Shown here piece by piece: positions 7,810 through 16,721 of a stretch of 64,000 nucleotides of DNA. The translations under genes were made by a program, and so were the position numbers. Every line of letters starts with the position of its first letter. Within the stretch, counting starts at the first letter, position 1. The stretch spans positions 3,760,501-3,824,500 of the forward strand of contig NZ_JBBOYD010000001.1 of NCBI RefSeq assembly GCF_038007965.1. Direction: 5' to 3'. The notes beneath the pieces were generated by a model. That model did no database searches. It was not told the origin of the DNA and saw nothing but the letters and a program-made list of their open reading frames with translations. This DNA comes from Niallia sp. FSL W8-0635. GTDB lineage: Bacteria; Bacillota; Bacilli; Bacillales; Cytobacillaceae.

Positions 7810-9072
7810 ATAATCAACGTCACGGATACGAGATTCCGCAGCAGTTAAGTTTTCAGAAGAAGTTGTTAAGTTATTTATAGTATGATCTAAACGATTTTGG
7901 AATGCACCCAGTTTTGATCTTTCAGCTGATACATTTTGAATAGCAGCATCTAATGTTTTAATAGCAGAATTTGCTCCATCTTGTGTTTGAACATTAATAT
8001 CTTTAACAAATCCAACTGTAGCATTTCCTAATGTTTTAGTACTCATTTCATTAATGTCAATTAACATGTTTTGATCTTTATTTGCACCAATTTGCAATGT
8101 TGCTCCACTTGAAGTAACGTTAAATGATGTTACATCACCATCATTTGTAGATGTCGCATTAAACTCTGCACCTTGATAAACAATATTTTGACCTGTTCCA
8201 GTAATTTCTTGAGATACATTCTCTTCATTTGTTATTGTTACTACTGCATCAGCTCCGTCTACTTGTTCAGCATTTCCTAAAACATCATTTGCTGTCCATG
8301 CTGCACCTGAACCTGAAAGATCTATTTGAGCAGAGCTTCCATATGCAGTTGATGTTAACACTGCAGGCGAACTATCTTCAATACTAGCTTCTACACCAGT
8401 TTGGTCAGAATATGAGTTGATTTTTGCTTGTAAACTTGCAGCATCAGTAACACCTGTAGTATCAATAGTAACTCCATTAATTACTAATGCTCCAGTTGCA
8501 GCTCCAATTGCAGTATCATCTGCAGCCGCACCAGATGTCTTAGTTGCCTGTGTTGCCGCAGTATTTACAGTTACATCATAGCTTCCTGTCTTTAAACCAG
8601 TAACACTTAATACTTCTAATTTACTTGTATCAGCAGATTGGCCCTGAGCTCCCAAGCTACCATTTAATAATTTTTGTGTGTTGAATTCGGTTGTGTCAGA
8701 AATTCTATTGATCTCAGACTTTAACTGTTCAACTTCTTTTTGTATTTCTTTTCTATCATCTAAAGTATTTGTATCATTAGCAGCTTGAGTAGATAATTCA
8801 CGCATACGTTGTAAAATATCAGTAGTTTCGCTTAAAGCACCTTCAGCAGTTTGAATTAAAGAAATACCGTCTTGAGCATTTCGTGTAGCCTGATCTAATC
8901 CGCGGATTTGGCCACGCATTTTTTCAGAGATTGCAAGACCAGCTGCATCATCAGCAGCGCTGTTGATACGAAGACCAGAAGATAATTTCTCCATTGATTT
9001 GCTTTGTGCATTTGTTGCGCTGTTTAACTTGTTGTAAGTGTTAAGAGCTGCAATATTATGATTGATTTTCAT
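7810..9072 (-). CDS. hag: Flagellin, exon 1
   Basis: 421 codons to the splice site. The N-terminal D0/D1 helices are canonical: MKINHNIAALNTYNKLNSAT, then SSGLRINSAADDAAGLAISEKMRGQIRGL and the long helix ending TEFNTQKLLNG. The variable alanine/threonine-rich domain spans about 145-340, then the C-terminal D1 helix ends SRIRDVDY. Unspliced, the frame ends four codons later at TAA 7797-7795. The spliced product is 457 aa, larger than B. subtilis Hag because of the insert. Transcription is from a sigma-D promoter with an A-rich upstream element. The leader carries a CsrA-site hairpin; csrA and fliW lie directly upstream. Confidence 0.97.
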
Positions 9073-9098
9073 TTTTGTTTTCCTCCTTGAATTTAGGT

Positions 9099-9116
9099 GT
9101 TCACATCCTTGTGAAC
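9099..9116 (-). promoter_or_regulatory. CsrA-binding hairpin in the hag leader
   Basis: Minus strand GTTCACAAGGATGTGAAC: a six-bp stem presenting GGA in the loop. The core ACAAGGATGT matches the known CsrA SELEX consensus RUACARGGAUGU. A second GGA lies in the hag ribosome site (AAGGAGGA, 9088-9081), the usual two-site arrangement for CsrA repression of hag. Confidence 0.85.
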
Positions 9117-9137
9117 ATGATAGTTTTATAGGAGTTA

Positions 9138-9157
9138 GGAAGGTCGGCCGCCCTTCC
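9138..9157 (-). promoter_or_regulatory. 5'-end stem-loop of the hag transcript
   Basis: GGAAGG / CCTTCC stem (9157-9152 with 9143-9138) around a GC-rich loop, shortly downstream of the sigma-D -10. It probably stabilises the leader; its GGA could also be contacted by CsrA. Confidence 0.45.
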
Positions 9158-9171
9158 CCCTCTTACTTTAT

Positions 9172-9245
9172 ATATCGTCTCTGCTATTCAAAGTTTAATA
9201 GTTTTTTATAGTATTTTTTATTTTTTTATAAAAAATTTTAGAGAT
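9172..9245 (-). promoter_or_regulatory. Sigma-D promoter of hag with A-tract upstream element
   Basis: TAAA (9197-9194), 14 nt, GACGATAT (9179-9172) on the minus strand. Immediately upstream (9198-9245) are several A/T tracts resembling an UP element for the RNA polymerase alpha subunit. Confidence 0.88.
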
Positions 9246-9271
9246 TGCTATTAAATAAGGTTTTCAGCAAA

Positions 9272-9301
9272 TAAAAAAGCATAGCCACTAATCAGCTACG
9301 C
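9272..9301 (-). terminator. Intrinsic terminator after csrA
   Basis: Stem GCGTAGC / GCTATGC with one G-U pair, then TTTTTT on the minus strand. Confidence 0.8.
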
Positions 9302-9323
9302 CATTTTATCTAATATATATGAT

Positions 9324-9545
9324 TCAATTCTTTCCTTTAAACAAGTTCATAACTGCTGCAACATCCAGTGTAGCCTGCTGATTTTCTGCAATTATTTCCT
9401 CATATACCTCTTTACGATATATTTCAACATTCTTTGGGGCTGAAATACCGATTTTCACTTGTTCTCCTTTTGCAGCAACAACCGTTATTTCGATATCATC
9501 GCCAATTTTTATAACCTCACCTTTTTTCCGTGTCAAAACTAACAT
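9324..9545 (-). CDS. csrA: Carbon storage regulator CsrA, RNA-binding translational repressor
   Basis: 73 aa beginning [20 protein letters not shown] and containing [21 protein letters not shown], the full CsrA fold. It blocks hag translation by binding the leader; FliW released from flagellin sequesters it. The start is behind AAGGGGTGATTCG, four bases after the fliW stop, so the two are coupled. The C-terminal tail (residues 56-73) matches the extension of Bacillus CsrA that FliW contacts (family knowledge). A terminator separates it from hag, which has its own promoter. Confidence 0.98.
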   Translation of the reverse strand: MLVLTRKKGEVIKIGDDIEITVVAAKGEQVKIGISAPKNVEIYRKEVYEEIIAENQQATLDVAAVMNLFKGKN

Positions 9546-9549
9546 CGAA

Positions 9550-9999
9550 TCACCCCTTTACCAATTTTGGTTTATTTTTTTGAAATAATGGGTGCTTTGT
9601 GTGGTAATTTGGTTCATTTAAGATTACTTGTTTTGCTATATTTCTCTTACTATTAATAACAACAGGTGCTTGTAGATTTGCTGTTGTCTTTTCAAATGGA
9701 TTTTGAACAGTTAATATAGAAAAAACTTGGATATCTTCTTCTGATTCTAATTCCAATAGCTCAACAATATGATCTTCTAATGTAAAATCATATTCCTTAA
9801 AGAAGGTAAATGGATTAGAAAGTACAAACGCTAATTGTTGATTTTCTACCGATTGTAAGACAATAAATTGCCCTTCCTCATCAAGGGGTAAGAGAACAAA
9901 TTCCTTTTCCTCAGGAAATCCTGGAATTGCTTGTGGAAATGTAATGACTTCTTTTTCTTGTATTTCTTTTTCACCGTGATATTTCGTCGCAATTTTCAC
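9550..9999 (-). CDS. fliW: Flagellar assembly factor FliW
   Basis: 149 aa, containing [19 protein letters not shown] and [13 protein letters not shown], diagnostic of FliW. It binds flagellin or CsrA in alternation and so couples flagellin synthesis to secretion. The start ATG is at 9999, 13 nt after the yviE-like gene, and the stop is four bases before csrA. Length equals the usual 140-150 residues. Confidence 0.97.
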   Translation of the reverse strand: MKIATKYHGEKEIQEKEVITFPQAIPGFPEEKEFVLLPLDEEGQFIVLQSVENQQLAFVLSNPFTFFKEYDFTLEDHIVELLELESEEDIQVFSILTVQNPFEKTTANLQAPVVINSKRNIAKQVILNEPNYHTKHPLFQKNKPKLVKG

Positions 10000-10012
10000 T
10001 TACATCATTCCT

Positions 10013-10600
10013 TTATATGTATTGTTCATAGTTTACCCCAATATACTTTAAATTTTCAAAGTCTATCTCTAAAGATGGATACTGTGCTAGTTGGATATTA
10101 ACTTTAGCAGGCGTGTAATTAATTTCAGGATTGTTTATTTTAGTATTAATGACCGCTTTTTTCGGTTCAATCGAAACATTCACTTCTCCTGGGTCATAAT
10201 TAATTTGGACACTATTTGGAGAAGGAATCCAGCCTAAGCCAAATTGCTTCGGTGCGCCTTGACTATTTCTTTTTGCTTGGCTAGCAATTACATTTCCACC
10301 ATTTTGAATTTGCAATAATTCATTACGATCTTGTCCTCTTCTCGCTATACCTTCCATCACAGCCTGTTTTCCCTCAGCAGCTGCATCTTCAATCATCCGT
10401 GGCACACTTTTATAACCCACATCTTCCCTTGCCTTCGTTTGATCAATTGTTAATTGAGACGGTCTTCTTTCAATCGTTAACTCTGCTTTCGGCTGTTCCA
10501 TCTCCATGTCAGCCTGTTTCTGCCGAATTTCTAACGAACCCTTATCTACCCACATATCCAAACGCGCGGGCGTCGATTGCAATCTGATTTGCGGAAACAT
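10013..10600 (-). CDS. yviE: YviE-like flagellar-locus protein (DUF6470 family)
   Basis: 195 aa. I chose ATG 10600 because AAAGGATG lies 8 nt upstream; an in-frame TTG at 10624 lacks a site. The protein begins MFPQIRLQSTPARLDMWVDK and is built from repeated beta-strand segments (INYDPGEVNVSIEPKKA, INYTPAKVNIQLAQYP) with no signal or membrane segment. Position between flgL and fliW matches B. subtilis yviE. Its biochemical role is unknown to me. Confidence 0.88.
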   Translation of the reverse strand: MFPQIRLQSTPARLDMWVDKGSLEIRQKQADMEMEQPKAELTIERRPSQLTIDQTKAREDVGYKSVPRMIEDAAAEGKQAVMEGIARRGQDRNELLQIQNGGNVIASQAKRNSQGAPKQFGLGWIPSPNSVQINYDPGEVNVSIEPKKAVINTKINNPEINYTPAKVNIQLAQYPSLEIDFENLKYIGVNYEQYI

Positions 10601-10627
10601 ACTTTTCACATCCTTTTTATTCAAATA

Positions 10628-10682
10628 TTAAAAAAGGAGCCAAACCATCAGACCAAAAACAATAGTCAGGCTTGCCTCCTTT
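10628..10682 (-). terminator. Intrinsic terminator after flgL
   Basis: On the minus strand AAAGGAGGC ... GGCTCCTTTTTT forms a long imperfect stem with a U-tract. It separates flgM-flgN-flgK-flgL from yviE-fliW-csrA, perhaps incompletely. Confidence 0.7.
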
Positions 10683-10687
10683 CATTT

Positions 10688-11578
10688 TTATCGTAAGAAA
10701 TCAATTAAAGACGTTTGAATCAATCGAGCGCCAACTGCTAATGCAGCATTATGGACACTTTCCTGAACAGATAAATTAGTAATCGCCTTTTCCATATCCA
10801 CATCTTCATTATCAGAAAGAACCTTTGTCGCCATTACTTCCTGTGCATCAATTCTCGCTTCCACCATATCCAAGCGATTTGACCTTGCACCAAGCTCTGC
10901 TCTTTCACTGTTCATCGAGTTAAGAACATTATCAAGACGCCCTAGTAAATCATCTAATCCTTCTGTATCATTACTATTGAATTTATCTTCAATCCCTTGT
11001 AATACATCAAACATTTCTTGATTAAATGTACTAGAAGGACTAACGTTTGCCTTCATTGTTATCCCTTGAGAAACTTCAACCCCATAATTATCAATTGCTG
11101 GGTCATTAATATTTGCTGCAACCGTTGGAGGTGATCCACTCGTTACTAACGGATTCGATACATCTGTACCATGAAAAATATACTTACCATTAACTTTTGT
11201 ATTAGCAACATTTATCAAATCATCTTTAAGCTGTCCGATTTCTTTTGCAATTGCAGCTCTCTCATCGACACTATTTGTATCATTCTTCCCTTGCAGTAAA
11301 AGCTCACGAGCTCGATCAAGTCCGCTTGTCGCCTGCTCAAGTCCTGCCTCCGAGTTATCCATCCATAAATGAAGCTCTGAAAGATTCCGTTTATACTGTT
11401 CGACTTGAGTTAAGTTTGAACGGAAGTACATTCCTTTCATTGCAACTACTGGATCGTCAGATGGCTTTGTGATTTTTTTACCTGTTGCAACCTGATTATT
11501 TAGTTCGGCTAATTTATTATAGCTATTGCTAATATTGCGAAGGGAGTTTGCTGATACCATTGATTGTGTAACACGCAT
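10688..11578 (-). CDS. flgL: Flagellar hook-associated protein 3 (hook-filament junction)
   Basis: 296 aa. The N-terminus MRVTQSMVSANSLRNISNSY and TGKKITKPSDDPVVAMKGM mark the flagellin-like FlgL family, and the C-terminus LSVQESVHNAALAVGARLI closes the coiled coil. It forms the junction ring between FlgK and the filament. The start is behind AGGTGAATAAATA, 11 nt after flgK. Confidence 0.96.
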   Translation of the reverse strand: MRVTQSMVSANSLRNISNSYNKLAELNNQVATGKKITKPSDDPVVAMKGMYFRSNLTQVEQYKRNLSELHLWMDNSEAGLEQATSGLDRARELLLQGKNDTNSVDERAAIAKEIGQLKDDLINVANTKVNGKYIFHGTDVSNPLVTSGSPPTVAANINDPAIDNYGVEVSQGITMKANVSPSSTFNQEMFDVLQGIEDKFNSNDTEGLDDLLGRLDNVLNSMNSERAELGARSNRLDMVEARIDAQEVMATKVLSDNEDVDMEKAITNLSVQESVHNAALAVGARLIQTSLIDFLR

Positions 11579-11589
11579 TATTTATTCAC

Positions 11590-13131
11590 CTATCTTCCAC
11601 CGACACCCATGCCGTTAATAATTTTATCTAGCATTTCATCCATTACAGTAACCATTCTTGCAGATGCATTATATGCTTGCTGGAACTGGATCATATTGCT
11701 CATTTCTTCATCTAAGGAAACTGTGCTGACACTCATTCGTTTGTTATCAACTGTTTGTTGAAGAGAATTTGAATTTGCAGCCATCTTATTCGCTTCTTGG
11801 GCGCTTACTGCCATACTTCCGATAACCCCTTCAAAATAGTTACGGAAATTAGATTGCTCTGAGTTATTGCCATAATCATAATTATTATTGAAGATTTCTG
11901 CTAATTTGCTTACATATGTTGCATCACCAAGCGTTGGATTAGATGGATCAGCATTAGCAATATTATCTAAGCTATTTTTTATATCCTGAGAAATCGTGAT
12001 TCTGCTTGCAAAGCCTTCTCGCTCTCCAATGCTTCCACTTTCCGAATCAGCAAAGAAAGAAATCTCCTTGTCCCCATCTTTTATTTCATTGGGGCTCAAC
12101 CCTTCTTCATGAATCTTGTTAAATTCTGTTGCAAATGTATAAGCAAGATTATCTAATTCTGTTAACATATCATTATATATTCCTGCTAATTGTCCATCTT
12201 GATTTGTATAACCATAGGATTCTACTATACTTTTTAATTTTCCAGTAGAATTAAAGTTATTAATATCAATCACTGTATCTCCAATGGAAATAGACTGAAC
12301 AGCTGAATCATCTGCATTGTGGTTTACTTTTACTTGATGAACACCATCTTTATCCACTAATGTACCAAGAGCATTTCCACTATCATCTACTAAAGTTACG
12401 ATTGCTTTTCCTTCAGCTTGTGCTAATGCATTTCCGCCTGTAGCTTCATAGCTTACTTTAATGTTTGCATATTGGGATAGTTCATCTAGTATCGTATCTC
12501 TTTTATCATATAAATCATTTGGTAAATAGCCATTTGGCTCAACACTGCCAATCTGCTTATTAACTTGATCAAGCTGTGAAAGCAATGTATTCATTGCTTT
12601 TTCCGAAACAGCCAATTCATTTTTTGCATCGGCCTTTTGAGCAGAAACCGTTTGATGTAAGTAGCTAAATGTTTCTGTAACCGCAATACCACGTTGACGA
12701 ACAACCGCACGAGCACCAGCATTTTGCGGGTCAACAGCCATATCCTGAAGTGATTTCCAGAAGGAATCCATTGCTGTAGCCAAACCAGAATCGGAAGGCT
12801 CATTCATGATTGTTTCTAAATTACTTAACGCTGTAGAACGATTTTCCCAGTAACCAAGCTTGCTAGATTCTGAACGATACTGTGTATCAAGAAAGGTTTC
12901 TCTGACACGTACAATAGATCCAGCCTCTACTCCAGTTCCCATTTGACCAGGTATCTTCGGTGCGTTTTGCCCTACAGATGGAAAGCTTTGTGATTGCTGT
13001 AGATCGACTCTTTGACGAGTGTAGCCAAGTGTATTTGCATTTGCAATATTATTTCCTGTTGTATACAAAGCACTTTGTTGTGCAGTTAATCCTCTTCTTG
13101 CCGTTTCTAATCCCATAAACGTTGAAGCCAT
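11590..13131 (-). CDS. flgK: Flagellar hook-associated protein 1
   Basis: 513 aa. STFMGLETARRGLTAQQSAL and NTLGYTRQRVDL are the FlgK/FlgE N-terminal rod-hook motif, and the C-terminus NMIQFQQAYNASARMVTVMDEML is the matching coiled coil. It sits directly above the hook. Start at ATG 13131 after GGGGGAAAGATA; 13 nt follow flgN. Length is normal. Confidence 0.97.
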   Translation of the reverse strand: MASTFMGLETARRGLTAQQSALYTTGNNIANANTLGYTRQRVDLQQSQSFPSVGQNAPKIPGQMGTGVEAGSIVRVRETFLDTQYRSESSKLGYWENRSTALSNLETIMNEPSDSGLATAMDSFWKSLQDMAVDPQNAGARAVVRQRGIAVTETFSYLHQTVSAQKADAKNELAVSEKAMNTLLSQLDQVNKQIGSVEPNGYLPNDLYDKRDTILDELSQYANIKVSYEATGGNALAQAEGKAIVTLVDDSGNALGTLVDKDGVHQVKVNHNADDSAVQSISIGDTVIDINNFNSTGKLKSIVESYGYTNQDGQLAGIYNDMLTELDNLAYTFATEFNKIHEEGLSPNEIKDGDKEISFFADSESGSIGEREGFASRITISQDIKNSLDNIANADPSNPTLGDATYVSKLAEIFNNNYDYGNNSEQSNFRNYFEGVIGSMAVSAQEANKMAANSNSLQQTVDNKRMSVSTVSLDEEMSNMIQFQQAYNASARMVTVMDEMLDKIINGMGVGGR

Positions 13132-13144
13132 TATCTTTCCCCCA

Positions 13145-13639
13145 TTATGCCTTAATATTTAAGAAGCTCTTTCCTTGTTTTCCAATCGTGTTCGTTCGAA
13201 TATTATTGCCGCTCGGCTTACCATAATTGATGCTTTTCTGCGTCGGCTTAAATAAATCCAAGGAAATATTGACAAATTGCATGGATTGTTGAAGAAGCTG
13301 TTGATTCAATGAATTTATTTCTTTTAAATCCATGATGATTTCTTTTAGATGATTGGCAATTTCTAATACATCTACCGCATCCTGTGAATCAAGATGCTTC
13401 ACACAATCCATTACAGAAGGATTAGGAACATTTGCAACAATACGTTTAGAGATCGTAATCCTTGCTTCTTCTAGCTTTTGGATACTCATAATATGAGCCT
13501 GTTCATCCTTCATAATTTGCTGAAGGGCTTCCATATCGCCAACCTTAATAATTTCAGTCTTCTTTTTTGCAACTTCATGTAAACTTTCGTGTAGCTTCAC
13601 AAGCTTGTCTAACGTCTGCATTAATAATGTAGCTGACAT
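13145..13639 (-). CDS. flgN: Flagellar export chaperone FlgN (YvyG-like)
   Basis: 164 aa, mostly long amphipathic helices (MQTLDKLVKLHESLHEVAKK, NHLKEIIMDLKEINSLNQQL) with a disordered tail containing SINYGKPSGNN. It is the expected chaperone for FlgK and FlgL, which it precedes. The start is behind AAAAAAGGAGGGCTAAC. Sequence conservation in this family is low, so position is part of the evidence. Confidence 0.92.
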   Translation of the reverse strand: MSATLLMQTLDKLVKLHESLHEVAKKKTEIIKVGDMEALQQIMKDEQAHIMSIQKLEEARITISKRIVANVPNPSVMDCVKHLDSQDAVDVLEIANHLKEIIMDLKEINSLNQQLLQQSMQFVNISLDLFKPTQKSINYGKPSGNNIRTNTIGKQGKSFLNIKA

Positions 13640-13665
13640 GTTAGCCCTCCTTTTTTATGAATGAA

Positions 13666-13932
13666 TTAGTTTTTGGAATAAAAGTTTAAAATGCTTTTAG
13701 CAACATCTTGCGGTTTCACTTCATATGTACCGCTTTGTACCTGTTTCTTTAATGCATCAATCTTTTCTGTGCGGGCAGCAGAAACTTGGGAAACCTGCTG
13801 TAATTCTTTAGCAGCTGAAGAAATCTCCACTTTATCTGTTCCTTTTGTTCCTTCCGCTTTATTCGATTGTTCCACTTTATTTACTTTTTTATATGGGTTA
13901 ACCCCTTGTGTTCCATAATTATTAATTTTCAT
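13666..13932 (-). CDS. flgM: Anti-sigma-D factor FlgM
   Basis: 88 aa from ATG 13932 (GAGG eight bases upstream); an in-frame TTG ten codons earlier lacks a site. It begins MKINNYGTQGVNPYKKVNKV, then KVEISSAAKELQQ and VQSGTYEVKPQDVAKSILNF, the sigma-28-binding C-terminal helices of FlgM. It holds SigD inactive until the hook is complete. It has its own sigma-D promoter (13981-14006), giving autoregulation. Confidence 0.96.
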   Translation of the reverse strand: MKINNYGTQGVNPYKKVNKVEQSNKAEGTKGTDKVEISSAAKELQQVSQVSAARTEKIDALKKQVQSGTYEVKPQDVAKSILNFYSKN

Positions 13933-13980
13933 TGTATATTCCTCGCTTTCTTCCCCGTACAAGTTTTATTCTTATTACTA

Positions 13981-14006
13981 GTATCGGATGATTAGCGTTT
14001 TGTTTA
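13981..14006 (-). promoter_or_regulatory. Sigma-D promoter of flgM-flgN-flgK-flgL
   Basis: TAAA (14006-14003), 14 nt, TCCGATAC (13988-13981) on the minus strand, close to TAAA-N14-15-GCCGATAT. Confidence 0.82.
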
Positions 14007-14103
14007 AACATTTCCTTCTATTTTTATGAAAATACGCCAAAATGACTACTTTCCAAATTATTTATATGAATATATTCCTAGAGGGGATAGTAGATTGTAG
14101 GTT

Positions 14104-14123
14104 GCGCCGAATAATATCGGCGC
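14104..14123 (+). terminator. GC-rich stem-loop between yvyF and flgM
   Basis: GCGCCGA / TCGGCGC stem with a six-base loop. The U-rich tail (TTGTTTTTTATC) follows on the plus strand, whereas the adjacent gene yvyF is on the minus strand. It may shield flgM from antisense reading or act as a weak terminator for yvyF. Confidence 0.5.
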
Positions 14124-14130
14124 TTGTTTT

Positions 14131-14532
14131 TTATCGAGTAAAATATGTGTTCCTTTTTTCTAACTCTCTTTGTCTTTCTTCTTCTTTTTCGACTAACTGT
14201 AAGTCACTTTGTATGCCTGTCGTACATGGCTGACAAAGCTTTCCGTCACGAATAATCGTTCCACATTTTGCACAAGGGTATCCAAGATTAGGAAATTGAG
14301 CAAGCTTAATTCTGCCCTTTTTAATAAATTTATAAATTAGTGTTCTTTCCACACCAGTCGCTTCTACTACTTCATCCATTTGTGCCGTGCGGTTCTGCTT
14401 TTTCCGAATAAATTGATACACCTTTTCGAAATCCGCTTCTTCTTCCTTATAACATTTAAGACACACATCGCGAATACTATTTAACACATAAATATCTCCA
14501 CATTGCGGACAATTCCCTAGTTCTGCCATCAT
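14131..14532 (-). CDS. yvyF: YvyF-like flagellar-locus zinc-ribbon protein
   Basis: 133 aa. Two Cys-X2-Cys pairs occur near the N-terminus (NCPQCGDIY, VCLKCY) and another two at 93-106 (YPCAKCGTII, KLCQPC), flanking a helix-turn-helix-like segment (ATGVERTLIYKFIKKGRI). Metal binding is inferred from the cysteines. The gene lies between comFC and flgM exactly as in B. subtilis. Its function is not established; the fold suggests a DNA- or RNA-binding adaptor. Confidence 0.92.
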   Translation of the reverse strand: MMAELGNCPQCGDIYVLNSIRDVCLKCYKEEEADFEKVYQFIRKKQNRTAQMDEVVEATGVERTLIYKFIKKGRIKLAQFPNLGYPCAKCGTIIRDGKLCQPCTTGIQSDLQLVEKEEERQRELEKRNTYFTR

Positions 14533-14541
14533 GACTCCTCC

Positions 14542-15234
14542 TCATCTTGCAATCGTAAAGGAAGTGATGGACTTTGCTCCCGCTTCCTTTAATACTTTCG
14601 CCGCATTTCGTAACGTCGAACCTGTAGTATATATATCGTCAACAAGGAGAATATCTTGAGCGATAATGTGTTCTTTCTGCTCTAGTTTAAAAATATTTTC
14701 TATCTCCAATCGCTCTTTTCTTGTTTTTTTCGATTGCTTCTCACTATGTAATCGGACAAGACAGTTATAATAAGGTATTTTTGCATATAGCAGAAATGCT
14801 TCTGTTTGATTAAATCCTCTTTCATACAATCGCTCCTCACTTAATGGAATGGGCACAACCACCTTATTTTTTCCTAAATCCTTCGGTAAATAAGAAACAA
14901 AGGAGGCCGCTATTCGAAAGTCACCCCTATACTTAAAGCGAGCGATTGTTTCTTTCAAAAAATCATTATATAAAAATAACGACTGATTTAATCCCAAGAT
15001 TCCTTTCCATTCCTCGGATTCATCCCATCTCTTACAATCATGGCATACTCCATTTTCTACATAGACAGCCTCTAGCAAATGAAGTGGCCGACCACAAATA
15101 CCGCATGTTTCTCCCTTAATTTCTTCTAACTTCTCCTTACATCCAGCACATAAATAGCATTCAGGCTCTTTGGATAAAAGATAAGTCCAATTAAAATCCG
15201 GCATCACAGTTGCTAAACAAATCACACAAATCAT
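14542..15234 (-). CDS. comFC: ComFC competence protein, phosphoribosyltransferase-like
   Basis: 230 aa. The N-terminal zinc-finger cysteines (CVIC, CYLCAGC, CGICGRP, CHDC) precede a PRTase domain whose signature IAQDILLVDDIYTTGSTLRN lies at about residues 190-209. ComFC proteins act with ComFA in uptake of transforming DNA, on the cytosolic side of the membrane. Its start overlaps the comFA stop by four bases (ATGA), so the two are coupled. yvyF follows after 9 nt. Confidence 0.95.
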   Translation of the reverse strand: MICVICLATVMPDFNWTYLLSKEPECYLCAGCKEKLEEIKGETCGICGRPLHLLEAVYVENGVCHDCKRWDESEEWKGILGLNQSLFLYNDFLKETIARFKYRGDFRIAASFVSYLPKDLGKNKVVVPIPLSEERLYERGFNQTEAFLLYAKIPYYNCLVRLHSEKQSKKTRKERLEIENIFKLEQKEHIIAQDILLVDDIYTTGSTLRNAAKVLKEAGAKSITSFTIAR

Positions 15235-16721
15235 AGGAGTAGCATCCCCCTTTCCCTCGCCTCTTTGTTACTCTCCATTATTTGCTTCCGTGCAGATACC
15301 ATGCTGTTTGTTTTTCCATAATGAAAAAAAGTAATCGTTCCATCTGGAAATTCTCTTTTCCTTCCTACCCTTCCCGCAATCTGCACAAGAGCACTTTCAG
15401 TAAAAATTTGATTTTCCGCTCCTAATATTGCAACATCTACATTTGGAAAAGTAACACCGCGCTCTAAAATCGTTGTTGTAATAAGGATATCTACTTCTTT
15501 ATCACGCATTTTTTGTACCTTCTCTTTTCGCACTGGATCTTCCGCATGAACTGTTTCTATCCTACCCACTATTGGTTTTAAGAGCATTTTTACTTTTTCC
15601 ATATAATGAATTTTCGGGACAAATAAGAGTATTGGTTTACTTTGCGGAACTCGTTCTTTAATCCAGTTATGGAGAGTTGCAGGCAGCTTATCCTTTTTCA
15701 ACCCCTTTTCCCAATTCCCGCACCACTGAAAATTTGGCACAGGCAAAGGGAATTGATGAAAACGTGCAGGGATAGTGACAAAGGGAATCTTTTTCTGCCT
15801 ACATTTTTCTTGCCAACTTTTATCAGGAGTTGCCGTTAAGTAAATAAGCGTGGAATCTTCTTTTCTCGCTTTTTGCACAGCATATTGCAGAGACTTGTCG
15901 ACAGAATAAGGAAAAGCGTCCATTTCATCTAAAATAACTAGGTCAAATGCTTCTTGGAAACGAAAGAGCTGGTGGGTTGTGCTAATTGTTAGAGGACTAT
16001 AATGGTGGCGGTCTTCACTGCCACCATAAACAGGTAAAACCTTTATTTCTGGAAAAACCTCCTGTAATCGAGGCGCTAATTCGAGGACAACATCTGTGCG
16101 AGGAGTAGCAATACAAACACGTTGATTTTGTTGCATTGCTTTCTTAATTCCTTTGAAAAGAATCTCAGTTTTTCCAGCTCCGCATACTGCCCATATAAGG
16201 AGCTCAGATTTATTTTCAATAATCTCCACCATTTTATCTGATGCCTCTTGCTGTCCAGATGAAAGCATTCCGCTCCATTGCAAAGCAATTTCTTTAGTGT
16301 CTTGATTCAGCTCAGGTCCACTCCATGTAATCAATGGCGTACATTCACTAATTCTCCCCATCATGATGCAATTTCGACAATAAGTACATTCCTCGTTACA
16401 TCTTGCACAGGGAAAACGGGCAAACAGCTGCTGATTTTCATTCCCACACCGTTTACAACTATATTTATTACGAGCATTCTTATCAATGCCCTTTTGATAA
16501 GAACAATATCCATTTTCGTAATGCGCTTGGATTTCTTCTTGGGAAAAAGGAAGTTCATCATATAATAAGGCCTTGCCTTGGAGAGTGGATTGCAAATGTG
16601 GGTTGAATGGATATATTTCATTTAGAGGAAGTTGAGTCTGTGAAATTTCTGCTATTCGATAGGAGTGTGTGGAGTTTGATTTAGTGGGAATGAGTAGATT
16701 GTCTTTTTTATAAAAACGCAT
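15231..16721 (-). CDS. comFA: ComFA, ATP-dependent DNA translocase of competence
   Basis: 496 aa. It has a four-cysteine zinc site (CKRCGNENQ, FPCARCNEECTYCRNC, about 87-118), Walker A AVCGAGKTE (about 178-186), the DEAD-like box LDEMDAFPYS, motif III YLTATPDKS, and motifs V-VI ITTTILERGVTFPNVDVAI and QIAGRVGRK. This is the complete superfamily-2 helicase set of ComFA. It drives single-stranded DNA through the ComEC channel. The start overlaps the upstream NERD gene by one base (TAATG). comFB, which sits between comFA and comFC in B. subtilis, is absent. Confidence 0.96.
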   Translation of the reverse strand: MRFYKKDNLLIPTKSNSTHSYRIAEISQTQLPLNEIYPFNPHLQSTLQGKALLYDELPFSQEEIQAHYENGYCSYQKGIDKNARNKYSCKRCGNENQQLFARFPCARCNEECTYCRNCIMMGRISECTPLITWSGPELNQDTKEIALQWSGMLSSGQQEASDKMVEIIENKSELLIWAVCGAGKTEILFKGIKKAMQQNQRVCIATPRTDVVLELAPRLQEVFPEIKVLPVYGGSEDRHHYSPLTISTTHQLFRFQEAFDLVILDEMDAFPYSVDKSLQYAVQKARKEDSTLIYLTATPDKSWQEKCRQKKIPFVTIPARFHQFPLPVPNFQWCGNWEKGLKKDKLPATLHNWIKERVPQSKPILLFVPKIHYMEKVKMLLKPIVGRIETVHAEDPVRKEKVQKMRDKEVDILITTTILERGVTFPNVDVAILGAENQIFTESALVQIAGRVGRKREFPDGTITFFHYGKTNSMVSARKQIMESNKEARERGMLLL

